Assembly: GCA_051453625.1 (NCBI GenBank)
Contig: JBOZIK010000001.1
Coordinates: forward strand, 31,407,396-31,428,574
DNA: 21,179 bases
Source: Welwitschia mirabilis
Lineage: Eukaryota > Gnetophyta > Gnetopsida > Welwitschiales
Direction: 5' to 3'
Shown: piece after piece, positions 9,322 through 18,599 of the stretch
Layout of the letters: each line of letters opens with the position of its first letter
How positions within the stretch are numbered: position 1 is the first letter of the stretch
The notes under the pieces: generated by a model
Databases searched by the model: none
What the model was told of the DNA's origin: nothing
What the model saw: only the letters and a program-made list of their open reading frames with translations
Translations under genes and position numbers: made by a program

Positions 9322-10605
9322 TGTTGAAAGAACATATTATCATTAATTAATTAATGAGTTTTTGTCAAGTTAGTTATTTTGTAGAGCTTTCCTAGCATCA
9401 GGTGACTATTAAAGATATTTGGGTAACTAAACTATTATTTAAATATACATTGAGTAACATGTAGGTAACTAGAAGTAAAATATAGGGCAACCAGACTGTT
9501 AGTAAGATCAAACTATTTTAAGACTGGGTGACTATAGCTCCAAGTAGAGGCAATGGAACTGCTAATCAAATGAAGACTAGTTTTAGAATGGATAACCATA
9601 TAGTTCATGTGGGGCAATCAACTATTAAATCTATTACAAAATGAAACAATAGTGGGTGAGCAATGATCTTATCAAATGCAACTAAACTGCATTTGGTAAT
9701 TTTTAGCTGAATAATAGTAAGGGCGACCGAAGACATAAGTAAGAGCAGCCAATAACTACTTAGATAAGAAACTGCCATTAAGAGAACAACCAACTTGTTA
9801 AGTTCAGGTGACCTGATGCAAGGTTGACTCCCTATCTATATAAGGATGATCAAATGTTATGAAGTAGCTCTGTTAAAACTAAATCTAAAAAGGACAACTT
9901 AATGTTTCTATAACGGTGACATAATAAGTAGATTGTCAAATCTGAGTTAAGCAAGGGTAACCCAACAAATTGGTAATGATGATTAAATATTGGGATGACT
10001 AAGATTCTCACGAGTCAATCTAATGTGTTTTAAATATAACCATTCTAATTTCATAATTTACTCAAAAAAGGTAAAACTAGATTTCAATGACCTACTTTTA
10101 CTCTTAGAATGGCTATTTTTAACTGCTTTATTTAAGTACCTTCTTCTCAATAGTGAGAGAACCACTTTTTGAAATAGAGACAACATATCTATCACTATTA
10201 TATGTTCTATATGCACTATGCTTGAAAGATTGTAAGATTAGATTTCTCTTGGGCTATCTCTCTTCTTCTTATCTAGCTTATTAGAGCTTGCTTTGCATTT
10301 GTACTTGTGGATCATAACTATGCATTTGTGGACCTTGCTTGAATTCATTCTTTCATGGTTATGGATTAGCTCTAAAATCCACTAGTAATTATGTAGGTTT
10401 TTGATGAGCCTAAAAATCAACCTTTGAGGTTAATCTATGCCAGATAGAAACATGATGTTTAAGAGCTGAAGGGTGATGACTATCCATCATTAAAAACATT
10501 CTATGATCTTTTAGTGATGTATTTGCTTTTTATTTTCTAGTCTTTAAGATAAATGAATATTTTATTATGATCTATTCAACCCCTCTAGGATCGATCCATT
10601 CTTCA
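9322..10605 (+). repeat. 3' LTR of the Sirevirus-like element (1284 bp, full length)
   Basis: It begins TGTTGAAAG right after the purine stretch and ends cttCA, the usual TG...CA termini. From about 9593 it aligns with the 5' LTR at 1298-2294. A good TATA box (tctatataagg) lies at 9835-9845. The first 700 bp hold many short gg-t/c-gacc/aacc words like those of the post-pol spacer. Short open stretches on either strand inside it are not genes. Confidence 0.85.
9835..9845 (+). promoter_or_regulatory. LTR TATA box
   Basis: The sequence tctatataagg fits a plant retrotransposon core promoter and lies about 510 bp into the LTR. In the 5' LTR the same place reads tctatgtaagg, so the copy that would drive the element's RNA is damaged. 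Confidence 0.5.
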
Positions 10606-10776
10606 ATAACCTTGAATATTAGAGCTTTAAATCCTTGAAGTCTTAAAGTCTTTGAAAGATCATAAAATTTTGCATCAAGTTTCAAGTATGGTTTTAGATT
10701 TATCTACGTTCTTATATGGTTCCTTTATCCTTACATCCTTTTTAAGGCCTAGATAAGTGCTTCTCTTTAATGAATT

Positions 10777-10894
10777 TACTACTTTCTTAAAAAATCTTGT
10801 AAAATTTTGAGATATATTACTTGTCTATAAGCATTTGTTTCTACTGCTTTCTTGATAAAACTTGTGGAAGTTTGAGGTGTAGTACTTATCTATA
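10777..10894 (+). repeat. 65-bp-period tandem duplication
   Basis: The stretch at 10777-10829 (tactactttctta ... ttgtctata) recurs at 10842-10894 (tactgctttcttg ... ttatctata) with about a quarter of the bases changed. It is an old two-copy repeat in the non-coding part of the second element. Confidence 0.65.
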
Positions 10895-11088
10895 CTAGTT
10901 TGAAATCTATATAAGTATGATTGTATTTCCAAATTTTGTTCTTATATAACTCCATTCTTAGTAGGAATTTATATCTTATTAAAAATCTTTATGTTGTATC
11001 TTATTAAAATTTGTGATAATAAATATTACATCTTATTATAATACTTTGTAATCTTCAAATCTTTATGGAAATGAGAATTTCACAAATC

Positions 11089-11316
11089 ATCAAATGAGGT
11101 AGTAAAAATTAAGAACCCATAGATCACCAAATGAGGTAGTGGAATTAATAGATCCATAGAATGCCAAATGAGATGGTGGACTTCATAGATTGCTAAATGA
11201 GGCAGTGGAGTATGATAAACTCATTAGATCCCTAATTGAGGTAGTGGAATTGATAGATCCATAAATTGTCAAATGAAATAGTGGACTTCACATATTGCCA
11301 AATGAGGTAGTGGAGG
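11089..11316 (+). repeat. seven-copy minisatellite with a 105-bp higher-order unit
   Basis: The core ccaaatgaggtagtgga occurs seven times, with aaatgag-like cores starting at 11092, 11129, 11166, 11195, 11234, 11271 and 11300. Spacings are 37, 37, 29, 39, 37 and 29. Copies 2, 3 and 4 lie exactly 105 bases from copies 5, 6 and 7, and the linkers between them also match (ggaattaatagatcc with ggaattgatagatcc). So a 37/29/39 triplet was duplicated as a block without later indels. Confidence 0.85.
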
Positions 11317-11545
11317 AAAACTATATAAAAATTGATTATAAACTAGTTATTCTCATTTCATTTCCATAAATTCATTACTTGAAATATTAACCTTATCTTA
11401 TTTATCTTGTGATTTAAAATTCTTTGATCTTTATCTTTGCCTTTTATGGGCCATACTAGGAGCTTTGAAAATTTCATGATTTTGAATTCATATTCTTATG
11501 TTAAATAGCTAGAAAATCTAGATTACAAAAAAGATGATTTAATTT

Positions 11546-11558
11546 ACCAAGGAGGGCA
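11546..11558 (+). promoter_or_regulatory. polypurine tract of the second LTR element
   Basis: The sequence accaaggagggca is a typical copia plus-strand primer site and directly precedes TGTTGGAGTAA. Together they mark an internal/LTR junction. Confidence 0.6.
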
Positions 11559-12952
11559 TGTTGGAGTAAATATTATCATTGTTTAATTTGTGTTTATAGA
11601 CTATATTACAGTGAATTATTATTATTCTTAAATATTATAATCTTATCATATGGATCTTTTATCTTCTAGATGTTGTAGTGAGTCACTTACTATGGATCTT
11701 TTAAGGCCTAAGATAAAAAATTTAATGAAGATAAAAAAGAAATATGTTGATGTGTTAATGCTTAAAACATAATGACTAAGAAGAAGGAAGAGATGAAGCA
11801 CTGAAATATCGCTCTTAAAAATCTCTTTGAGTTTACATATTTTATTTTTCTTATAAGAATATAACTAAAATACAATGATGAAAATTGAACTTTTTGTAAT
11901 GTAGTCTTGTAATGTACCAAATTGGAGGGAGAAATTTTATTTTACCATTAGCTAAGTATTTCTAAGCATCACTTTGAAGAAGAATTACCTAAAAATAATT
12001 ATTTAATGTTAAATTGGTTTAAGTTTTAGAGCTATGTGGCATGCTAAGGATACATTGTAAGTGGACATCTAGGCCACTATTGGAGAAGAGTTGAATCACT
12101 ATCTTTGTTTTCTTTCTCTACACAAATTCATTGGGCCTCCTTCTAATAATATGTAAAAATGGAAGTAGTGCTTAATAAAACTGAGAAGAGAAGCAAACTC
12201 ATATTTGATGGCCTAACTTTAGGGAGAAAATATTAAGTTGTAGATGCAAGGATTAAAATGTGAGAAACAACACATTAGATAATAAAGTATAACCTACAAA
12301 CCAATTTTGGAGAAAATCCATCATCTGTTCTAGCTAAGAAAAAAATATGTTTGAATAAAATGAGAGTTATATCAAATGAAAATGATGGATTTTAAAGGTT
12401 TTTGATCACTTTATGAAGATGCAGCGGTGGACACGATCTACGTTTGTATTGTATTTGCATTGCAATTATATTTGTAACCTATGTTTATATTTGTATTGCA
12501 TGTATAATTTAAGCACTATGAGAGGAACAACATCAAAAGACTCATCTTTAGATAGTTGTAAATATATTTCTTGACATAAATAAATATGAAACTAGTTATG
12601 GATGTTTTAAATTCTTATTTTCTTATGTAAAAATAGATGAAAATTAACTTTTTAATTTTTTATTTAAATAAATCTAAGTTTAATCCATATCATCTAGGAA
12701 TAACCTAGGTGTTTCTAGTAAAACACGTACTTCATTTTATCATTTTTAGATGTTTTAGATCACTATTATCGTTTAGTGCATTAACAACACAAAATAAGCT
12801 ATTTTGGTTGCATAGATTCTAAGGCCTAGCTTCCCTTAAATAAATTTCAAATAAAGATAGTGTTAAAGCTATGCACAAGGATGGTTATTAATCTTGAATA
12901 CTACATTAATATTTACCAATTTAATATTTTTATTTTTAAAAAACTATGAATA
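11559..12952 (+). other. presumed LTR of the second element and AT-rich non-coding DNA
   Basis: The stretch opens with the LTR-like terminus TGTTGGAGTAAATATTATC. I cannot place its right end, because there is no second copy for comparison. No coding sequence, RNA gene or tandem array is seen; 12440-12510 has loosely repeated ttgtattg/tttgcattg words. The first 28 bases resemble the start of the Sirevirus 3' LTR (9322 onward), but the likeness stops there. Confidence 0.4.
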
Positions 12953-13125
12953 TTACATTTTAAATCAAAGCAACATTTGATTTTTTTGTGTGAAAAACAT
13001 GGATTTTACATTTTGATATTAGAGTAACATATGAATTTTTTAAGTGTAAAAGGTAGATTTTACATTTTAGTATTAGAGCAAGTAAAAGTTTTTTGTTGTA
13101 AGATTATGGACCTTACATGAAATCC
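12953..13125 (+). repeat. 53-54-bp tandem repeat containing a tattagagcaa word
   Basis: The anchor ttaca(tttt) occurs at 12953, 13006, 13060 and 13113, giving periods of 53, 54 and 53. Each unit reads roughly g-gatttttacatttt-g/a-tattagagcaac ... gattttttgtgtgaaaa. The middle word (aaatcaaagcaac, gatattagagtaac, agtattagagcaag) is close to the plant methionine PBS, so the unit may derive from an LTR/PBS junction. That origin is inference; the periodicity is directly visible. Confidence 0.7.
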
Positions 13126-14325
13126 AAGTAGATCCTACCATTATGCCTTTAGTCTTTACCTCATACACCCTTATCTACTAAGGCATGCATTAGAATCTAG
13201 AGCATAGGATGCCTTGAATTCTCTAGCTTAAGAGAGATATGGATCTTTATATGTCCAAATATATAGTTATGGTAGTTAAAGATTACACAACAATCTTGGA
13301 GAGTGATGTAGTCTGACATAAGTCAAGGTCTATGTAAGACTTCCTTGGCATGCTACCAACTAAGACTTATTACTAGTGAAAGATGTTGTGTGATTAAGAA
13401 GTGGATAATTTCTAACTTTAATCCTTAATCATTAATAAACATTTTTATGAAAAAGTATTAAGTGTAAAAATAAAAATATTTAAAGATTAAATAAAAAGAG
13501 AAAAATGGATTTTATTTTGATATAGTAAAGTTAAGTAAATCTTACTTACCATCCAAACTTAACTTAATCTATTTAAATTACAAGTAAAATGATGCCTATA
13601 TGAAAAAAATAAAGTAAAGTAGATCTTATTCCACATTCTAGCTTGACTTGATGAAATATAAAGAGGGATTTAATGGACTTACATTTATTTAGAATAATTT
13701 AAAAAACTTAAAAATATGAAAAAAAGTACATGTGCATAGAAGAGGGCCAAAAAAATAACACAAATGCTTAAGGATGGGTTCAAAAGAAAAGTCACTAAAA
13801 TTTTAGTATTTAACATGTCAACATAAGAAGGAAAAATGCTAAGAAATGTAGCTTTAATGTGATAAAGTACACATGTAAAAGTAAAATTATTCAAATCCTT
13901 TAACCATCAAATGTGAATCTACTTTATAAAAATAGTTTCAATGTTAAATATTTATTATTTTTAAAAAAAGTATATATACTAAACTAGAAAATGTACATCA
14001 GGGTGTGATAACACCCAGGATTAACAGGAAAATTAAACTATTCAAAAACAAAAGAAATATATTCTACTAATTGTTTAGGAGAGGACTATGAAATAGAACA
14101 AAAATGGGGGAAAAACTGCCCCTAAGGAAATAGAAGGAACATGAGGGACTACCTATTTAGAAGAGTAAAAGCATGAAACTTCTAATAGACTAGAAGTAAA
14201 AATGCTCGTGCTACCAAAAGTTATAAAATACTTAAGATTGAAAAGGAAAAAGCCTAAAAGAAGGAGTATTAGAGTCCTCTACAGAATGGAAACAAATTAC
14301 CATGATTGTGTTTAAGTAAGAAATA
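13126..14325. other. AT-rich non-coding DNA
   Basis: I see no reading frame with family resemblance, no RNA gene and no transposon terminus. A short perfect hairpin lies at 14001-14016. A stretch at 13685-13894 is open on the minus strand, but its residue makeup is what AT-rich DNA gives by chance. Confidence 0.5.
14001..14016 (+). other. small perfect hairpin
   Basis: The arms gggtgt and acaccc enclose a gata loop. With no U-run after it and no gene before it on the + strand, it is not a convincing terminator. It also lacks the CTRR end expected of a Helitron 3' hairpin. Confidence 0.4.
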
Positions 14326-14986
14326 ACCCATATCATCAAAGAGTACCTCAAAAGCTTGATTTACCTTCTTGAATTCTTTAGCACCTACTGGATTTTTATC
14401 TAGATGTAGTCTAAGGGCTTCTTTTTATAGCTTGACTAGATGGCTTGGGGAAGGGCTTTATGAGAGAATCCTAATGTGACAAAGGAACATCTCTTCAGTT
14501 CTTAAACTATTGCCAGCATNNNNNNNNNNNNNNNNNNNNNNNNNNNNNNNNNNNNNNNNNNNNNNNNNNNNNNNNNNNNNNNNNNNNNNNNNNNNNNNNN
14601 NNNNNNNNNNNNNNNNNNNTCAGTTCTTAAACTATTGCCAGCGTAACTTCCCATTAAGAAGCATTCATATTAATGTCCTCTTGAGGATGAGGCTGAATTT
14701 CTACTAAAAAAGAGTTTGAGGTAGAGTTCTAGGTAAGGCTAGGACTTGTTACTGGTTGAGGATAGGTCTGGTCATATCTACCTCGCTCCTAGGAGTTGGG
14801 GGATGGATGTTCTTGAACTGGCTTCTAAGCTATCTTGTGGGTAGGCTCTTGAGCTGTTTCCTACTAGGCTTGGGATGAAAAAATATTCTCTGAATGATCT
14901 AAGAATGAAGTCAGCCCCTCTCCCCATCCCACCTCAACTAGAGTTATTATGTGCAGTGGTTCCTCAGGATTAGGGGTTTCTTCCAT
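14326..14986 (-). pseudogene. decayed gene fragment: Pro/Gln-rich region followed by a DnaJ J domain
   Basis: The frame starts at ATG 14986 (MEETPNPEEP) and runs about 110 residues rich in Pro, Gln, Ser and Thr, broken only by stops that look like changed Gln codons. It passes a 25-bp gap duplication in the same frame and enters a J domain: VTLGFSHKALPQAI (14480 downward) as helix I, then SSYKK, one frameshift in an A-run, LRLHLDKNPVGAKEF (14412-14368), and KKVNQAFEVLFDD (to about 14332). J domains stimulate the ATPase of Hsp70 chaperones through their HPD loop. Here that motif is HLD (14398-14406), so activity would be lost. Nothing clear follows the domain. It could be a decayed host gene or one captured by a transposon; only the J domain is well supported. 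Confidence 0.7.
14495..14644 (+). repeat. 25-bp duplication flanking a 100-N gap
   Basis: Positions 14495-14519 and 14620-14644 match except for one base (gcat versus gcgt). The gap falls inside the J-domain pseudogene. Collapsing the two copies keeps the minus-strand frame open. Confidence 0.8.
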
Positions 14987-15039
14987 AGTGGCTCTTCTTT
15001 TAAAGGCTCTTATTTGGGGAGTTTAATGTGGGCATTATT

Positions 15040-15110
15040 AAGGAGGAAATAAGGGGGGGAGGGGGTGGGAATGAGAGGGAGAGGAGAGGGGAGGGGGGAC
15101 TCTCTCTTAG
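15040..15110 (+). repeat. purine-rich low-complexity tract next to a gap
   Basis: A G/A-rich stretch includes an uninterrupted purine run at 15073-15099 and then tctctctt, which can pair back with the gagag words. It leads straight into 70 N (15112-15181). Such tracts often stop polymerases in sequencing and can form triplex DNA, so the gap may be caused by it. No regulatory role can be shown. Confidence 0.7.
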
Positions 15111-15301
15111 CNNNNNNNNNNNNNNNNNNNNNNNNNNNNNNNNNNNNNNNNNNNNNNNNNNNNNNNNNNNNNNNNNNNNNNGAGCTTGGATAAAAAAGAA
15201 TAGTAAATTTACCTGACACCCTAGATCAAAGGCTTTGAGAAATGCAAAATGAATAACTAATAGTTTAGAGAAATTCCTAAACTGAATGAAATAGAGATCA
15301 A

Positions 15302-15822
15302 CTAGCTATGTTCCTGATCCCTATGGGGCCAGTAATGCCTTTCTGTTAACATGCCTACTTGAAATTTAGGAACTTCATCGTGGAAGAAGTACTTCATATT
15401 ATCCTCAGATTTTAAATAGAATACNNNNNNNNNNNNNNNNNNNNNNNNNNNNNNNNNNNNNNNNNNNNNNNNNNNNNNNNNNNNNNNNNNNNNNNNNNNN
15501 NNNNNNNNNNNNNNNNNNNNNNNNCATCATGGAAGAAGTACTTCATATTATCCTCAGATTTCAAATAGCATACATTCTCCTTCTGCGGGGATATCCAACA
15601 TTCTAAAGAGGGAATCTTTAGTTATCTCTATAGGGATTCTTCTAAAAGTTGTGCACCATCCTCTCCATCATCTATAAAAGGGGGTGATATCAATCCCCTG
15701 GACTCGCCTAAGCTTGTGCAAGAGGGATTTCCATCCCACAGCCTACACTTTTTTCCATAGGGTAGGGTAGCCTTTAAAAGAGGCTAAGATCAAAAGGCTC
15801 GATGATAAGCATAGCTCCCATC
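15302..15822 (-). pseudogene. unassigned decayed coding stretch
   Basis: On the minus strand one frame is unusually open for this DNA: about 58 codons from 15780 downward (with words such as CRLWDGNPSCTSLGESRGL), two stops, then about 60 codons to TAG at 15302-15304 (with SEDNMKYFFHDEVPKFQ). It crosses a 100-N gap with a 49-bp duplication without losing frame. The neighbouring frame also shows an interesting block near 15585-15660 (IPIEITKDSLFRMLDIPAEG), which resembles the V-x-G-x-x-I-x-I-T ... L-x-I-P-x-x-G pattern of plant retroelement 'transposon protein' domains. I cannot tell which frame is real. GC content is higher than around it. It may belong with the J-domain fragment downstream. 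Confidence 0.35.
15376..15573 (+). repeat. 49-bp duplication flanking a 100-N gap
   Basis: Positions 15376-15424 recur at 15525-15573 with three differences. As at the other 100-N gaps, the pattern fits an unmerged overlap between contigs or alleles. Confidence 0.8.
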
Positions 15823-15824
15823 AT

Positions 15825-16377
15825 NNNNNNNNNNNNNNNNNNNNNNNNNNNNNNNNNNNNNNNNNNNNNNNNNNNNNNNNNNNNNNNNNNNNNNNNNNNN
15901 NNNNNNNNNNNNNNNNNNNNNNNNNNNNNNNNNNNNNNNNNNNNNNNNNNNNNNNNNNNNNNNNNNNNNNNNNNNNNNNNNNNNNNNNNNNNNNNNNNNN
16001 NNNNNNNNNNNNNNNNNNNNNNNNNNNNNNNNNNNNNNNNNNNNNNNNNNNNNNNNNNNNNNNNNNNNNNNNNNNNNNNNNNNNNNNNNNNNNNNNNNNN
16101 NNNNNNNNNNNNNNNNNNNNNNNNNNNNNNNNNNNNNNNNNNNNNNNNNNNNNNNNNNNNNNNNNNNNNNNNNNNNNNNNNNNNNNNNNNNNNNNNNNNN
16201 NNNNNNNNNNNNNNNNNNNNNNNNNNNNNNNNNNNNNNNNNNNNNNNNNNNNNNNNNNNNNNNNNNNNNNNNNNNNNNNNNNNNNNNNNNNNNNNNNNNN
16301 NNNNNNNNNNNNNNNNNNNNNNNNNNNNNNNNNNNNNNNNNNNNNNNNNNNNNNNNNNNNNNNNNNNNNNNNNNNNN
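15825..16377. other. 553-N gap
   Basis: The flanks of this gap are not duplicated, and its length is not the default 100, so it is probably a size-estimated real gap. The 3' end and any poly-A tail of the minus-strand LINE would fall inside it. Confidence 0.8.
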
Positions 16378-18500
16378 ATAAAGATTAATACTTTACTCTA
16401 AGTATAATGATGGAATAAATGATATCTATTTTAGGATTTGATTGACATATGGGATATTTTATGTTCACTTAAAATCCTCTCTTGAGCAATTGGTCTCTAG
16501 TTAAGACTCTATGATGGTTTTTTAACTAATAAAATACTTTATTTTTTTCTAGAATTTTTTGTATGAGTAATCTTTTCCATATTTCTTTAAAAGAATCTAT
16601 TTGGTTGAATCAAACTGATAGATGTTTAAATTTAGAAATTGTTATTAAGATTTAATGAGGTATTTCCTTAGGTAGAACTCCCCATGATCAATACTTTAAT
16701 TTCTGTATTTGTAATTAATTAAGTCACACCAAGGTTATCCTTCTTCATGTAGTTTTTTTAAGATCGTATGAGCTCTAGTAAGGATGCAGTCCTTTGGTTT
16801 CTAAATCCCCCAGCCCCCTGATTCTTTTGGATGACCAATAGCCTTCCATTTGTAGAGATGAATTTGGTAATGATCTTTTCCTCTTGATCATATGAACTCC
16901 TTTAAGGTCCTATTGATTTTTTGGATAATGTTTCTCGAGGAGGCAATAACAAAAGATATGTAACGGAAATAAAAAATTAAGTAAGAGTTTATGAGGATGA
17001 TATTTTCTTTAGATTAGAGAAAAATATTCTACCAAGAGTTGCATCGACTTTGAATGGATTCAAGGATATAATTCCATGTGAAGGTCTTGTGCTAGTTTTA
17101 AAGGAGAATTCCTAGATATATATCCTAAAGTATCCTAATTTTGCACTTATAATTTGGGCGATTTCACCTCCTTTGATACTTTTTCTACCTAAAGTGTATA
17201 TTCTTGACTTATTTCAATTGGTATGAAGAATAATAGCCACTACAAAAAGGTTCATAGAAATTTTGATAGCTTTTACTTGTTAACATGAAGCCTTGGTTAT
17301 AATGATGGTATCATCTGCATAGTGATTGTTAATAAAAGTTCAATTTTAATTCCTGTAACTCCATTTTTCTTAAAAAAACCTGTAAAACATTTATTACAAG
17401 GAGAAAAGGGTATCAGAATAGGGTGTTCCCTTGTCTTAAACTTCTGCCTACTAAAAAGAAATTTGATCTATAATTGTTGATATTCACACTGAATTTGGTT
17501 GAAGCATGCATGTCTAGCCAAAGATTAATGACATCTTGAGAAAAACCAATTTTTTAAGGATACACCCTAATGCTCATTAACTATCCAAATCATAAGCTTT
17601 AACAATATCTAATTTAGTACTAAGAAGAGGAAATTTATATTTTTTAATAGAATGAATGATCCCATGGATCAAGAGGATTTAATTTTGAATATACATGAAT
17701 TAGATAAAGTTAGCTTAATTTTTTGAAATCACATTAGAAAGTAGGGGGCAATACAACCAAGCATAATTTTTATGAAAGTCTATAAAGAACATTACAAACA
17801 CCTAGAGACCTAAAATCCTCTATTTTTCTAGCATTTCTTTTTTTAAGAATAAGAACCACCCTAGTTCTATTTATTTTCCTAGGGATTCACTTATTGTAAA
17901 AAAAAATTTGCATTACATATAGAAGGTTATCCCCTAATATGAAGAAATAGGATTTAAAAATTTTAACTGACCATCCATCAAGACCAGGGGCTTTATTATT
18001 CTTCAGGAACCTTACAGTAAGAAAGACCTTATTTCTACTTAGAGGTTTAGCCAACATAGAGTTGTCTTCATGTGAAATTTTCTTATTTTCTGAAATAAAG
18101 ATGGGGATGATACCATCCCATTTCTAGACTCATGAGATGGACCTGTAGTTCCTTAGCTATGTTCTCTTTATTTTCTATTATTTAACCTTTGATGAATAGC
18201 CTTCTGATTCTATTATCTAATCTATATTGGTTGACTTACTAGAAGAAAAACCTAGTATATTTATCATCCTCTTTAGTAATTTGATCCTTGAGCATTCTCT
18301 TCAGTAATTATTTTCATTAACATTTATTTTTTAAAGTTTTATAAGGCACTGATATTCTCTATTCTGTAAGCTATCCTAGTTTTCTTCCTCCTCCTACTCA
18401 GTTTGGATTCTTTTCATTTCTTTTTTAATCTCTGCTTTTGACTCAAATCTCTATTTATCTTTTCTTTTTCTAATCTCTTATATGGGCTTTTAAGGTATTA
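16378..18500 (-). pseudogene. LINE ORF2 relic: reverse transcriptase and downstream region
   Basis: LINE reverse transcriptase copies the element's RNA directly at the nicked target. Family landmarks in order are: NNKAPGLDGW (18000-17971), FRSLGVCNVLYR (about 17815-17775), GRSLRQGNTLF (17448-17416), and the catalytic box YADD (17321-17310), which is intact and followed by TIITKAS. After the polymerase comes ESGGWGI ... KPKDCILTRAHTILKKLHEEG (about 16826-16738), the usual GG-x-GI segment before the C-terminal region, with one TAG inside. Sequence up to 16378 still reads like the LINE tail. Frames change several times, so it is long dead despite the intact box. Confidence 0.9.
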
Positions 18501-18599
18501 AAGCCTCTATACAAAAAAGTTATAGATTGAGACCCATGATACTAGGCCCATATTTTTTTCAGTAATGTTCTAGTTTTTGTCTAATTAATCTAGTACCAT

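Larger units (their letters stand above)
1298..10605 (+). mobile_element. decayed Sirevirus-like Ty1-copia LTR retrotransposon
   Basis: The element has a 5'-truncated left LTR, PBS, gag, pol in copia order (protease, integrase, reverse transcriptase, RNase H), an additional frame after pol, polypurine tract and right LTR. Sirevirus affinity is inferred from the long gag with coiled coil and two zinc knuckles, the wording of the integrase core and reverse transcriptase, and the long 3' region with an extra frame. It is old: the LTRs differ by very roughly 10 to 20 percent by eye, every gene has many stops, and catalytic residues are gone. Target-site duplication cannot be checked because the left end is missing; the bases after the right LTR are ataac. 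Confidence 0.88.
10606..11558 (+). mobile_element. short internal remnant of a second LTR element
   Basis: Directly after the first element's 3' LTR comes ttgaatattagagc (10612-10625), a degraded match to the methionine PBS. At 11546-11558 there is accaaggagggca, a polypurine tract, followed at once by TGTTGGAGTAA, a canonical LTR start. Between them are about 950 bp of AT-rich non-coding DNA with two tandem-repeat blocks and no gag or pol coding. This could be the 5' leader and 3' end of a non-autonomous or internally deleted copia-type element. Its 5' LTR is not visible, unless the first element replaced it. The PBS call is the weaker half. Confidence 0.45.

Noticed and set aside
9605-9793. 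62-codon minus-strand open stretch in the 3' LTR
   Set aside because: It lies in LTR U3 sequence, has no counterpart in the 5' LTR, and no family resemblance.
11089-11316. CRISPR-like array
   Set aside because: The repeats are degenerate, the spacers are themselves repeated, and the context is plant retroelement DNA.
13685-13894. 69-codon minus-strand hydrophobic open stretch
   Set aside because: Phe/Leu/Ile-rich translation is expected of AT-rich DNA, and no motif or neighbour supports a gene.
14001-14016. Helitron 3' hairpin or terminator
   Set aside because: There is no CTRR end, no T-run and no associated gene or replicase.
15802-16401. Open stretch across the 553-N gap
   Set aside because: Almost all of it is N, and no residues support a gene.
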